From assembly GCF_003261235.1 (NCBI RefSeq), contig NZ_CP030085.1, forward strand, positions 1,331,216 through 1,395,215: a stretch of 64,000 nucleotides of DNA, written 5' to 3'. Positions 41,595 to 50,893 of this stretch are shown piece after piece. Position 1 is the first letter of the stretch, and every line of letters begins with the position of its first letter. The notes beneath the pieces were generated by a model. It searched no databases and was not told where the DNA came from. It saw only the letters and a list, made by a program, of their open reading frames with translations. The position numbers were made by a program, and so were the translations under genes. This stretch comes from Polynucleobacter paneuropaeus (GTDB taxonomy: Bacteria > Pseudomonadota > Gammaproteobacteria > Burkholderiales > Burkholderiaceae).

Positions 41595-42394
41595 TGCGCT
41601 GTAAGCCCATGCTGGGCACTTATGTCGAGATTCAGGTAGATGAAACGCAGCTTGGTCTCACTTCAAGAAAAATCACTCATGCGATCGATGAAGCTTTTGC
41701 CTCGATTGCCTTAGTCCAAAGCTTGATGGGCTTTCATGATCCCTATAGTGAACTTTCCATAATGAATCAGCTAGAACCAGAGCAGTCTCTAGAAATTCAT
41801 CCTTGGACAGAAAAAGTGCTTAAGACAGCACAACTGATTTGTCAGGAGTCGCATGGTTTATTTGATTGCGGGGTGGGGAGACAACTCGTTAATCAAAAAT
41901 TATTACCACTGCATCAGATAAACCATGCCCCCTCCAATCAGAGCAGTATTCTCAGCATTCAATTTCTAGGTAATCAAGTCATTCGTCTGAACCGGCCAAT
42001 TTGCCTTGATTTGGGTGGCATTGCCAAGGGCTTTGCAGTCGATGAGGCCGTGCGCGCACTCAAGCTTTGCGGCATTCAAAATGGAGTCGTTAATGCAGGG
42101 GGTGATCTTCGGGTCTTTGGGAAACAATCTCATACTGTCTTACTTCGCAGTCCCAGGCAAGTCAATGAACTCATTCAGATTGGAAGCTTACAAGAAGGCG
42201 CAATTGCCACCTCGAGCAATCACACCATTCTTCACCCCCGCCAAGGAACTACTCCGCTTCAAGGTTCGTACTCCATAATCGCAAAAGAGTGTATCTATGC
42301 AGATGCCTTAACTAAGGTACTGGCTTTATCGCAAGATGTCCATCATCCGATTTTCCAAAACTATGGGGCAGAGTCTTTATGGCTGCCCGCTTAG
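41591..42394 (+). CDS. apbE: FAD:protein FMN transferase ApbE
   Basis: The 267-aa protein begins MLGTYVEIQVD and has the ApbE signatures CLDLGGIAKGFAVDEAVRA, GVVNAGGDLRVFG and AIATSSNHTILHP (Mg/FAD site). It moves FMN from FAD to Thr/Ser of FMN-binding proteins; here the target is almost certainly the adjacent protein. It lacks a clear signal peptide, although many ApbE proteins act in the periplasm. The stop overlaps the next gene by 16 nt. Confidence 0.92.
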   Translation: MMRCKPMLGTYVEIQVDETQLGLTSRKITHAIDEAFASIALVQSLMGFHDPYSELSIMNQLEPEQSLEIHPWTEKVLKTAQLICQESHGLFDCGVGRQLVNQKLLPLHQINHAPSNQSSILSIQFLGNQVIRLNRPICLDLGGIAKGFAVDEAVRALKLCGIQNGVVNAGGDLRVFGKQSHTVLLRSPRQVNELIQIGSLQEGAIATSSNHTILHPRQGTTPLQGSYSIIAKECIYADALTKVLALSQDVHHPIFQNYGAESLWLPA

Positions 42395-42807
42395 GAAAAA
42401 TGCCAGTATGGCAAAGATACTTTGTCATCAGCAGTATTTGCTTGTGCTCGATGACGGGTCTGATTTTTTTATTGGTAACGGATTACCAGCTGCACGTATT
42501 TGCCTTTCGACCCCATACTATTTTGAGCTGGCATGGTGTCACTGCAATGGCGGCCTCGATTGCCTTGGGGTCAGTCCTGACATTTCATCTCAAGGCGGGA
42601 TTAAAGGCTAAACGGCAGCTCTTCAGCGGGCTTAGTCAGCTCGCTTGTCTAATCATTCTCATCCTGACAGCTGCCCTGCTCTATTACGGCCCTGCAGACC
42701 TTCGAGATCACGCCATCACAGTACATTGGGTGATTGGCATCATTTTCTTTGGCTGCTTTTTAAGTCATGGGTTTCATGCAAGTAGTAAACAAAAAGCCCT
42801 CAATTGA
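42379..42807 (+). CDS. Small membrane protein with conserved-looking His (putative cytochrome b-type subunit)
   Basis: The 142-aa protein has four hydrophobic helices (about 17-36, 48-67, 83-103 and 113-131). Histidines lie inside or at their ends: TILSWHGVTAMAASIAL, VLTFHLKAG, DHAITVHWVIGIIFFG and CFLSHGFHA. This is the pattern of small haem b membrane proteins that pass electrons across the inner membrane. It ends the Fur-controlled operon and overlaps apbE, so I propose it reduces the FMN-binding protein. An ATG at 42400 is an alternative start. No named family. Confidence 0.65.
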   Translation: MAARLGKMPVWQRYFVISSICLCSMTGLIFLLVTDYQLHVFAFRPHTILSWHGVTAMAASIALGSVLTFHLKAGLKAKRQLFSGLSQLACLIILILTAALLYYGPADLRDHAITVHWVIGIIFFGCFLSHGFHASSKQKALN

Positions 42808-42813
42808 GGGCTT
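42794..42813. terminator. Intrinsic terminator between convergent operons
   Basis: AAGCCCTC-AATT-GAGGGCTT, a perfect palindrome over the stop codon of the membrane-protein gene. It serves the Fur operon and perhaps livF from the other side. Confidence 0.8.
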
Positions 42814-42842
42814 ATTTGCTAATGGATGAATACGTAATTGAA

Positions 42843-43568
42843 TTAGTGACCACTACCACCAAGGTAAGCAGCTTTCACAGCAGGATCATCTTTGAGTTTA
42901 CTAGCAGGGCCATGCGTAGCAATCTTGCCATTCTCAAGTACGTAGCCATAGTCCGCTACGTTGAGCGCAGCAGCGGCAAACTGCTCAACCAATAGCATCG
43001 TCACCCCTTGCGACTTCAGATTAGAAATAATTCTGAAGACCTCTTCTACCAAGATGGGCGCCAAGCCCATTGAAGGCTCATCCAGCAAAATGATTTCTGG
43101 GTTGAGCATGACTGCGCGGGCCATCGCCAACATTTGTTGCTCGCCACCCGATAAGGTGCCAGCGAGTTGATTACGACGCTCTTTGAGGCGGGGAAACATT
43201 TCTAAGGCGGTCTCTAAGTCTGTTTTGATATCGCCTTTAGGACGGCTACCTGTAAAACGGGGGAATGCGCCTAAGAGTAAGTTATCCGTCACCGACATCG
43301 TCGTAAAGACACGACGGCCTTCAGGACTATGCGCCAAGCCAAGACGAGCGATCTTGTGTGAATCTGACCCATCGATTCTTTGGCCACTGAGGGTAACTTC
43401 ACCAGCTGTAGGCTTAATCATGCCGGTAATCGCACGCATGGTCGTAGTCTTGCCTGCGCCATTAGAGCCGATCAATGTGATCACTTGTCCTTTTGGCACA
43501 TCGATGCTGATGCCATGAAGGACTTTAACCTTACCGTAGCCTGCTTCGAGATTCTGAATAGATAACAT
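42843..43568 (-). CDS. livF: Branched-chain amino acid ABC transporter ATPase LivF
   Basis: The 241-aa ABC ATPase has Walker A LIGSNGAGKTTTMRAI, ABC signature LSGGEQQMLAMARAV, Walker B ILLDEPSMGLAPIL and the LivF-like end EDPAVKAAYLGG-type (DDPAVKAAYLGGSGH). It powers uptake with LivG. It is 40 nt downstream of livMG. Confidence 0.95.
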   Translation of the reverse strand: MLSIQNLEAGYGKVKVLHGISIDVPKGQVITLIGSNGAGKTTTMRAITGMIKPTAGEVTLSGQRIDGSDSHKIARLGLAHSPEGRRVFTTMSVTDNLLLGAFPRFTGSRPKGDIKTDLETALEMFPRLKERRNQLAGTLSGGEQQMLAMARAVMLNPEIILLDEPSMGLAPILVEEVFRIISNLKSQGVTMLLVEQFAAAALNVADYGYVLENGKIATHGPASKLKDDPAVKAAYLGGSGH

Positions 43569-43608
43569 GGTATTTACCGATTTAATAAATTTTAATAATG
43601 AATTCTGA

Positions 43609-45543
43609 TTAAGTACCTAAGTAGGCATGGATGACTTTCTCATCCGCCTGCACTTCAGCTGGCTTACCTTCAGCAATCTTCTGACCAAAGTCGAGTACTG
43701 AAACCGTATCGCAAACCGACATCACCACATCCATATGGTGCTCAATCAAGATAAAGGTAATGCCGTTGTCCCGAATTTTGCGAATGATGCGCAACAACTC
43801 TTTGATATCAGGCGCAGTTAATCCAGCAGCTGGCTCATCAAGCAAGAGCAATTCTGGGTCGAGCGCTAAGGCACGGGCAATCTCGAGCAAGCGCTGTTTA
43901 CCGTATGGCAAATTGCGGGCTTCTTCATTCGCTAAGTTTTCTAGACCCACAAACTTTAATAGGGCCATTGCACGATTACGAGCATCGCGCTCTTCTCTTA
44001 AGTAGCGAGGTAAATGCAGAGCGATATCCAACATATTGGATTTAAAGGTGTGATGCAGACCAACCAAAATATTTTGCAGTGCGGTCATTTCACCAAAGAG
44101 CTGCACGTTTTGGAAAGTGCGAGCAATGCCCGAGAGCGCAATCTCCGATGAGGTTTTACCAACAACGCTCTCATCGGCATAGAACACATTGCCAGAGGTA
44201 GGTATATAAATACCTGTGAGTACGTTCATCATCGTGCTCTTACCAGAACCGTTGGGACCAATCAAACCATGAATGGTCCCACGCTTAATGCTCAGATCTA
44301 CATTGTTAAGCGCTTTGAGTCCACCAAACTGCATGAGAACAGAATCGACCTTCAATAACTCGGCACCGGTATTTTTATTTCCGACAGCGCTAATGAAGTC
44401 CACTGAGGAATCCGTATTTTCTGCAGTAGCCTCACCAACCGTAGTTTTGGTTTTACCGGTGATTGCCAAGTAGAAGGTTTTAGAAAAACCAACGATACCG
44501 TTCTGCAGGTAATACACCACCAATAAAATCATGAAACCAAAAATACTCAAGCGCCAATCGGCGATGCTATTGAGCCAGAAGGAGAAGGCTGCTAAGCCAA
44601 CCACACCCGCCACCGGAATTGCAACGCGCTTAGGAGTGGTAATCTTTTTAGACAAGGCCATAATCGCGCCCACTGTAACGACAATCGCAATAATCGATGC
44701 AACGATGCGGAACAAGTTAATGTCGTCAAGTAATTTTGGCAACAACACAATGATGGCTGCACCAATTGCTGCGCCAAGACGGGATTTACGTCCACCCATG
44801 ATGATGGCTAACAAGAAGAGGACGGCTAATTCATTGTTATAGGTGTTGGGAGAAATATATTGCTCAGAGTAAGAGTAGAGGCTGCCTGCTAAACCAGCAA
44901 AACCTGCGCTGATCACAAAGGCGATTACCTTAAAGCGATAGACTGAAACGCCCATACAGTCACAAGCAACTGGACTATCGCGTAAGGCTTCAAAGGCCCG
45001 GCCCATTTGGGATTTAACAAAACGATCCACAACGATCATGGCAATGATCATGATGGCAGCCACTAACCAGAAATATTCTGCTTTAGTCATTGGCACGCCC
45101 ATCAACTCAGGACGAGTCAATTTGATACCTAGGGGACCTTCTGTTAACCAAGTCATCTCATTAATCAGAATCTGTGCAATCGTGCCAAATGCCAAGGTGA
45201 CCATCGCCAGATAAGGACCAATCACTTTGAGCGCTGGCAAAGCCAGAATACCGCCAAAGATTGCTGTGACGATGATCGAAGCAGGAACAGTGGCCCAAAT
45301 TGGCCAACCTAGATGGAAAAACAAAATACCGGCGGTGTATGAGCCAATACCAAATAAACCTGCATGGCCCAAGGAAACTTGACCAACATAGCCAACCACG
45401 ATATCTAAACCAAATAACAAAATGGTGTAGATCAGAATCGTTTCAGCTAAGTGAATGTAGTATGGATTCTCAACAAATAGCGGCAAACAAATCAGACCAA
45501 TGATTGCAACTAATAGAGGAATGTGGGACTTCAATTTCATCAT
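43609..45543 (-). CDS. livM-livG: Fused LivM permease - LivG ATPase
   Basis: The 644-aa protein joins two subunits normally made separately. Residues 1-360 are a LivM permease (about 10 helices; VGYVGQVSLGHAGLFGIGSY). Residues 395-644 are a LivG ATPase with Walker A LIGPNGSGKSTMMNVL (near 428), LPYGKQRLLEIARAL as signature, Walker B LLLDEPAAGL. The linker is Ser/Thr/Glu-rich. No internal stop lies between the halves, so it is a true fusion, a known arrangement in some betaproteobacteria. It overlaps the livH stop by 1 nt. Confidence 0.93.
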   Translation of the reverse strand: MMKLKSHIPLLVAIIGLICLPLFVENPYYIHLAETILIYTILLFGLDIVVGYVGQVSLGHAGLFGIGSYTAGILFFHLGWPIWATVPASIIVTAIFGGILALPALKVIGPYLAMVTLAFGTIAQILINEMTWLTEGPLGIKLTRPELMGVPMTKAEYFWLVAAIMIIAMIVVDRFVKSQMGRAFEALRDSPVACDCMGVSVYRFKVIAFVISAGFAGLAGSLYSYSEQYISPNTYNNELAVLFLLAIIMGGRKSRLGAAIGAAIIVLLPKLLDDINLFRIVASIIAIVVTVGAIMALSKKITTPKRVAIPVAGVVGLAAFSFWLNSIADWRLSIFGFMILLVVYYLQNGIVGFSKTFYLAITGKTKTTVGEATAENTDSSVDFISAVGNKNTGAELLKVDSVLMQFGGLKALNNVDLSIKRGTIHGLIGPNGSGKSTMMNVLTGIYIPTSGNVFYADESVVGKTSSEIALSGIARTFQNVQLFGEMTALQNILVGLHHTFKSNMLDIALHLPRYLREERDARNRAMALLKFVGLENLANEEARNLPYGKQRLLEIARALALDPELLLLDEPAAGLTAPDIKELLRIIRKIRDNGITFILIEHHMDVVMSVCDTVSVLDFGQKIAEGKPAEVQADEKVIHAYLGT

Positions 45544-46421
45544 TAAACTTTCTTAATCGCAGATTTACCGAAGAGGCCAGAGGGTTTGTAGGCAAGGACT
45601 AGCAATAACAAGATCAAGCCTGGCACATCCTTGTAACCCGTTGAGAAATAGAAACCGGTTGCGGTTTCCACAATCCCTAAAATCAAACCACCGACGATGA
45701 TGCCCATGCCGCTTGAGAGGCCGCCAATAATCGCCACCGCAAAGGCTTTAAGACCCAAAGCGCCACCCATGGTGGCACCCGTCAAAGTCAAAGGTGCAAT
45801 TAAGACACCAGCAAATGCCGCAGTCAATGATGACAGCGCATAAGAAAAGGTAATCACCATACTGGTGTTGATACCCATCAGACCAGCGGCATCGCGATCA
45901 TTGGCCGTCGCAACCACCGCTTTACCGTAAATCGTTTTGCGGTTAAAGAACTCCACCAATAACATCATGACCAAAGCACCTACTACTACTAAGATCTCCA
46001 TCGGCAAAATATTGGCGCCCAGGAAATTCATGGGTTCCATTGGCAAAGGAGCTGGGAATGGCAAAGCATCACGACCCCAAATATTTTCAGCGACATTCTT
46101 AAAAATAATCCCCAGAGCAATGGTGGACATAATCCAACCAAACTCGGATTTAATTTTGATCGCAGGACGTACGCCAATCAATTCAACAAAGCTGCCTTGC
46201 AACATACCAAAGAGACAAACCACCGGAATCATGGCCCAGTAGTTCATGCCTAAGGTATCCACGCAGGTCAGACCCACCAAGGCACCCAACATCAGCGCCT
46301 CGCCCTGACCAAAGTTCAGGGTACCGGAAGTGGCAAAAGTAAGCTGGAAACCGAACGCGATAACCGCGTAAATCATCCCCACCGCTATACCGCTTGAGAG
46401 GATTTGTGCAAGCATGTCCAT
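45543..46421 (-). CDS. livH: Branched-chain amino acid ABC transporter permease LivH
   Basis: The 292-aa permease has eight or so helices. TSGTLNFGQGEALMLGALVG and FNRKTIYGKAVVATANDRDAA (EAA-like loop) are LivH signatures, and GGLSSGMGIIVGGLILGIVE follows. It pairs with the LivM half of the fusion protein. It lies 131 nt downstream of the binding-protein gene, with a hairpin between. Confidence 0.95.
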   Translation of the reverse strand: MDMLAQILSSGIAVGMIYAVIAFGFQLTFATSGTLNFGQGEALMLGALVGLTCVDTLGMNYWAMIPVVCLFGMLQGSFVELIGVRPAIKIKSEFGWIMSTIALGIIFKNVAENIWGRDALPFPAPLPMEPMNFLGANILPMEILVVVGALVMMLLVEFFNRKTIYGKAVVATANDRDAAGLMGINTSMVITFSYALSSLTAAFAGVLIAPLTLTGATMGGALGLKAFAVAIIGGLSSGMGIIVGGLILGIVETATGFYFSTGYKDVPGLILLLLVLAYKPSGLFGKSAIKKV

Positions 46422-46478
46422 TGTGATTAGCCTAAAAGTACTGAAAAGGTGTTAATTATCGAATCCATCATTGTAAGC

Positions 46479-46504
46479 AAAACGCCGCTGGAGGGCGGCG
46501 TTTT
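46479..46504 (-). terminator. Hairpin between livK and livH
   Basis: AAAACGCCGC/GCGGCGTTTT with a 6-nt loop, T run on either side. It would end most livK transcripts and let a minor share read into livHMGF, giving the excess of binding protein usual for ABC systems. Confidence 0.8.
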
Positions 46505-46552
46505 GGTCAATCTCATGGTGCGACGCAGAAAAAGCGCCACGCCCAGACTTGC

Positions 46553-47737
46553 TTACTTCTTCTTAGCTGTAGCGTCCTCAGCATTTAGGAACTGAACACG
46601 GCCGTTTTCAACCACGCCCATCACCACGTCTTTTGCCTTGATGGCCTCGTGATCGGTTGCGCTGAAAGGTTTGTTGTATGTGATTACAACGCCATCTACT
46701 GGAGTTTTGAGGTCCTGAAGCGCTGCCAAGACTTTTGGTCCATCTGTGCCACCCGCCTGCTTAATTGCAGCCGCAATGATGTAAACCGAGTCATATCCTT
46801 GCGCAGCAGATACAGGGGAAGCAATGATGCCGTTCTTAGGCTTGAAGTTCTTCAAATAGTTGTCCACGAAAGCTTTACGCTTTGGTGTAGTGGCAGGCTG
46901 CTGAATAAAGGTTTCTGGCATGGTTGCGCCGTCACCGTTTTTACCAGCGGTATCGATAAAGCTCGCCATCGATAAAGTCCAGCTACCAATGATTGGCTTT
47001 TTCCAGCCCAACTTTGCCATACCATTAGCAATCTGCGCTAACTCAGGTCCGATTGCATAAGTCAGAACAACATCTGCACCAGCATTTTTAGCCTTAAGCA
47101 ATTGGGAAGTCATATCGACGTCACCAATATTGAATTTCTCTGTGGCTACAGGAGTCACACCATAAGTCTTGAGCGCTTTTTCCAAATCTTCACGACCCAA
47201 TTGACCGTAGTTAGTGGAGTCAGCCAAGATCGCAACTTTTTTCAAGCCGCGCTTCTCGACCGCTTCTTTTGCAATCATAGGTGCTTGAATATTGTCAGCA
47301 GCAGCGTTACGGAAAATATAGTTCTCAGGAGCATTAGGGAACTGATGGGTAACCAAGGATCCGGTAGCAACGTTATCAATCACCGGAATCTTCGCATCTT
47401 GGAAAAAACGCTGGGAAGCTAAAGCAACACCGGTATTGATATAGCCGAGGTTAGCTACCACTTTTTCGTTATTAATCATCTCTTGTGCAATTTGCACACC
47501 ACGCTCATTTTTAGCTTCATCGTCGCGCTCAACTAAAACGATTTTGTTGCCATTAATTCCACCAGCGGCATTAATTTCTTGGGCAGCAAGGCGAACACCA
47601 TCGCGCATACTTACTCCCATAGAAGAGGAGCCACCAGTAAAGGGGCCTTGAACGCCGATCTTGATATCTGCAGCGTATGCGCCAGTAGATAACATTGCGG
47701 CAGTTGTAATTGCAAAAATGTGACGACGAATTTTCAT
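46553..47737 (-). CDS. livK: Branched-chain amino acid ABC transporter substrate-binding protein
   Basis: The 394-aa protein has a signal peptide (cut near YA-AD), followed by IKIGVQGPFTGGSSSMGVSM and AAQEINAAGGINGNKIVLVE, typical of LivJ/LivK type I binding proteins. It gives specificity to the transporter encoded just downstream; branched-chain amino acids are probable, but other amides or acids are possible. Confidence 0.93.
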   Translation of the reverse strand: MKIRRHIFAITTAAMLSTGAYAADIKIGVQGPFTGGSSSMGVSMRDGVRLAAQEINAAGGINGNKIVLVERDDEAKNERGVQIAQEMINNEKVVANLGYINTGVALASQRFFQDAKIPVIDNVATGSLVTHQFPNAPENYIFRNAAADNIQAPMIAKEAVEKRGLKKVAILADSTNYGQLGREDLEKALKTYGVTPVATEKFNIGDVDMTSQLLKAKNAGADVVLTYAIGPELAQIANGMAKLGWKKPIIGSWTLSMASFIDTAGKNGDGATMPETFIQQPATTPKRKAFVDNYLKNFKPKNGIIASPVSAAQGYDSVYIIAAAIKQAGGTDGPKVLAALQDLKTPVDGVVITYNKPFSATDHEAIKAKDVVMGVVENGRVQFLNAEDATAKKK

Positions 47738-47859
47738 AATGTCTCCGTGAGTAAAGCTTTAAATTAAAAAATCTTTTCTAATGAAACCGAACCGAATAGT
47801 CATCTTACAGGGTTTATAAATCCTGTAATAGGGCTTGGTATCAGGGTTTTCATCAGGGT

Positions 47860-48786
47860 CTAAGTGATCTTGATGACTTTTGTAATCTGCTCTTTGAGCC
47901 TAGGCCAAGACACATTAATCAAGAGGCCTACCATCACTAGCCCTGCGGCGAATAGTTTCCAGACGGGCAGATCCTCCCCCAAATAGATCGCAGAAGCCCC
48001 CATTCCAAAGATGGGTACTAACAGGGGCATGGGGGCCACGACTGCGGCTGGGTGTTTGGATAAGAGCCAAGCCCAGGCGGCATAGCCAAATAAGGTATTT
48101 CCCCAGGATTGCCAAAGGACACCAAGCCAAGTACCTAAGGGGGCTTGCTCCAAGATTTGGGATAAGTACGTAACCCCACCCTCAAATACAGCGGAGATCA
48201 ATAGCAGTGGTGGCACGGCAAAAGCGCTGGCCCACACAACATAAGCAAATAAATCCGCTGGACTACTAATGCCCGCATAGCGCCCTACAGTATTAGCTGC
48301 CCCCCAAGAAAACCCCGCAAAGACCATCAGGGCTAAGCCCAGCAAAGTCGTCGTGGCATCGGTATGCAAAGCAATAATCAATAAGCCAATGAGCGCTAGC
48401 AAAAGAGCAAAGATTTGATACAGGCGCAGACGCTCTTTATTAAGCAACATTGCAAAGCCAATCGTAAAAAAGACTTGGGTCTGAATGACCAGAGACGCTA
48501 AACCAGGGGAGATTTGGCTATTGACTGCGTAGTACACGATTCCGAACTGCCCTACTCCAATCAAAACTCCATAAAGCGCCAAATTCCAAAGCGGCACTTT
48601 CGGCCTCGGAATAAATAAGGCCATAGGCAATAGCGCAAAGCTATAGCGCAAAGCGGCAAACATAAATGGCGGAAAGACAGCAAGACAATTTTTCATCACC
48701 ACAAAATTGGTTCCCCAAATGGCAACGATTGCCAAAGCCAAAAGCAAATGGCTCAGAGGTAAGGTAGTGGTTTTGATATTTGACAA
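47860..48786 (-). CDS. EamA/DMT-family transporter
   Basis: The 308-aa protein has ten membrane helices in two EamA repeats (LALAIVAIWGTNFVVMKNCL; LGLALMVFAGFSWGAANTVG). It resembles amino-acid or metabolite exporters such as YdcZ/EamA. The GMC oxidoreductase gene lies upstream in the same direction, 21 nt away. Confidence 0.9.
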   Translation of the reverse strand: MSNIKTTTLPLSHLLLALAIVAIWGTNFVVMKNCLAVFPPFMFAALRYSFALLPMALFIPRPKVPLWNLALYGVLIGVGQFGIVYYAVNSQISPGLASLVIQTQVFFTIGFAMLLNKERLRLYQIFALLLALIGLLIIALHTDATTTLLGLALMVFAGFSWGAANTVGRYAGISSPADLFAYVVWASAFAVPPLLLISAVFEGGVTYLSQILEQAPLGTWLGVLWQSWGNTLFGYAAWAWLLSKHPAAVVAPMPLLVPIFGMGASAIYLGEDLPVWKLFAAGLVMVGLLINVSWPRLKEQITKVIKIT

Positions 48787-48807
48787 AAGAGTATTTAGTA
48801 GCTGCTC

Positions 48808-50439
48808 TTAGCTTTGCTTGCCAGTAATCAACTCTACTGCGCGCTGCGCAATCATCATGGTAGGCGCTGCTGTATTGCCCGAAGTAATAGTGGGCATTGC
48901 AGAGGCATCGACTACGCGTAAGTGATGAATCCCTCTAACGCGTAATTCTGAATCCAATACTGCCATCGGATCATTTGCGCGCCCCATCTTACAGGTACCT
49001 ACTGGATGAAAAATCGTCGTACCAATATCTCCTGCGGCTTTCACTAAATCAGCATCGCTTTGATATTGCATGCCAGGTTTGTACTCTTCTGGTGAGTAAG
49101 GCGCTAAAGCAGGGCTTTGCACAATTTTGCGCGTGAGCCGTAAAGACTCCGCTGCAATTTGGCGATCTTCATCAGTCGATAAATAGTTAGGACTAATTAC
49201 GGGAGGCGCATTGACATCAACTGAATCAATGTGAACACTGCCTCGCGAAGTCGGACGCAAATTACAGACACTCGCAGTAAACGCATTAAAGCGATGCAAT
49301 GGATCACCAAACTTTTCCAAGGACAGGGGCTGAACGTGATATTCCACATTCGCCCGTTCTTGCGCTGGCGAGCTATACGCAAAGGCGCCTAGCTGAGATG
49401 GCGCCATCGACATCGGGCCGGAGCGCTTAAAGAGGTACTCCAAGCCAATCAGGATCTTGCCAAACCAAGAATGTACTTTGGCATTGAGGGTTGCAATACC
49501 GCTCACCTTATAGATCATGCGTAGCTGTAAATGGTCTTGCAAATTCTCGCCCACACCGGGCAGATCACTCATCACGGGTATACCTAAAGCATTCAAGTGT
49601 TTTGCATTACCGATACCGGAGCGCTCTAAGATTTGCACACTGCCAATGGCACCCGCGCACAGCAATACTTCACCACCCTGCTCTATCGCACAATAGCCCT
49701 GTTGCGTTTGACCACCCTGAATATATTCAACACCAAGGCAATTCTTTGTGACGGGATCAATGATCAGCTTATTGACCATCGCCTCAGTGATCACTGTTAG
49801 ATTAGGACGTTGCTGCGCGTCTTTCAAGAATGCTTTAGCAGTATTCAGACGCCAGCCTTTGCGTTGACTGACATCAAAGTAGCCTACGCCAAAATTATCG
49901 CCCTGATTAAAGTCATCCGATGCCGGAATACCGGCCTGCACTGCGGCTGCTTTGAAAATATCCATGATGGGCCAGCGCAGTCGCTGACGCGAAACTGTCC
50001 ACTCGCCACCTTTACCGTGCCATGCATTAGTAGGGCTGTGATAGTCCTCAAAAGATTTATAGCGACGCAGTGCTTCATCCCAAGACCACGCTGCATCACC
50101 AGTAGCCTCAACCCAAGACTGATAGTCGGCAGCTTGACCGCGCATATAGATCATGCCGTTAATGGAGGAGCAACCACCCAAGACTTTACCTCTGGGATAC
50201 AAAAGCGAGCGGCCATTAAGCCCTGCTTCCTTGCTAGTGCGAAAGCGCCAGTCCGCCCTGGGGTTATCAATACAGTACAAATACCCCACCGGAATATGAA
50301 TCCAAACATAGTTGTCTTTTTTGCCGGCCTCAATCAAAAGGACTCGCTTTTGGGAATCTTGGCTCAAGCGATTGGCTAGCATGCAGCCGGCGCTACCGGC
50401 GCCGATGATGATGTAGTCGTAGGAATTGGCTTGGTTCAT
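48808..50439 (-). CDS. GMC-family FAD oxidoreductase (choline/alcohol dehydrogenase-like)
   Basis: Start chosen at MNQANSYDYIIIG; the frame extends 28 codons further without support. The 543-aa protein has the FAD motif YIIIGAGSAGCMLANRL, GMC signature YPRGKVLGGCSSINGMIYMR, GAIGSVQILERSGIG and the C-terminal active site FHPVGTCKMG...TSGNTAAPTM. It oxidises an alcohol; BetA-like choline use is possible, but no betB or betI is present. Confidence 0.9.
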   Translation of the reverse strand: MNQANSYDYIIIGAGSAGCMLANRLSQDSQKRVLLIEAGKKDNYVWIHIPVGYLYCIDNPRADWRFRTSKEAGLNGRSLLYPRGKVLGGCSSINGMIYMRGQAADYQSWVEATGDAAWSWDEALRRYKSFEDYHSPTNAWHGKGGEWTVSRQRLRWPIMDIFKAAAVQAGIPASDDFNQGDNFGVGYFDVSQRKGWRLNTAKAFLKDAQQRPNLTVITEAMVNKLIIDPVTKNCLGVEYIQGGQTQQGYCAIEQGGEVLLCAGAIGSVQILERSGIGNAKHLNALGIPVMSDLPGVGENLQDHLQLRMIYKVSGIATLNAKVHSWFGKILIGLEYLFKRSGPMSMAPSQLGAFAYSSPAQERANVEYHVQPLSLEKFGDPLHRFNAFTASVCNLRPTSRGSVHIDSVDVNAPPVISPNYLSTDEDRQIAAESLRLTRKIVQSPALAPYSPEEYKPGMQYQSDADLVKAAGDIGTTIFHPVGTCKMGRANDPMAVLDSELRVRGIHHLRVVDASAMPTITSGNTAAPTMMIAQRAVELITGKQS

Positions 50440-50512
50440 GGCTATAAATTTTTGTATCTCTCCATTATTCACCATCATGAAAATATGGCTATGGGGTGGC
50501 ATTTTTGTTGAT

Positions 50513-50548
50513 TTGATATACAATCAATAATGATCTAATATAAGATCA
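50513..50548 (+). promoter_or_regulatory. Promoter and operator of RelE/ParE-type TA operon
   Basis: TTGATA (50513-50518) and TAATAT (50536-50541) are spaced 17 bp, a good sigma-70 promoter. Transcription would start at or near the A of the toxin ATG (50548), with no Shine-Dalgarno, so the mRNA is likely leaderless. Two operators overlap: TTGAT-N5-ATCAA (50513-50527) and TGATCT-AATATA-AGATCA (50531-50548). Confidence 0.6.
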
Positions 50549-50850
50549 TGGAAATACATTACAAACGGCCTTTTGCCCAATTTATAAAGAAAGCCAGTAA
50601 AGCGCTTCAATTGGCCATAGAAGATCAGGTTTATGAAATTTGTAGGGCGCCAGCACTTGGCGTGCAAAAGTCAGGAGATTTGAAAGGTTTTTTTGTTCAT
50701 AAGTTTTACTTTAATACTCAGGAGTATTTAATTGCCTATCGTTATGGCGAAACAATAGAAAGTGTCGAAATAGTTTGGATTGACTTTTACAAAGCAGGAA
50801 ACCATGAAAATTTTTACATTGAACTAAAGCGATTTATTCGTAAAAAATAG
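50548..50850 (+). CDS. RelE/ParE-family toxin
   Basis: The 100-aa basic protein contains FAQFIKKASKALQLAIEDQV and LKGFFVHKFYFNTQEYLIAY followed by VEIVWIDFYKAGNHENFY, the fold of RelE/ParE toxins. It probably cleaves mRNA at the ribosome or inhibits gyrase. It is followed after 43 nt by a helix-turn-helix partner; toxin-first order is HigBA-like. No ribosome site precedes the ATG; see the promoter entry. Confidence 0.75.
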   Translation: MEIHYKRPFAQFIKKASKALQLAIEDQVYEICRAPALGVQKSGDLKGFFVHKFYFNTQEYLIAYRYGETIESVEIVWIDFYKAGNHENFYIELKRFIRKK

Positions 50851-50893
50851 GGTTTGTATTATTAATACGTATATTTAACAAAAGAGAATAACA

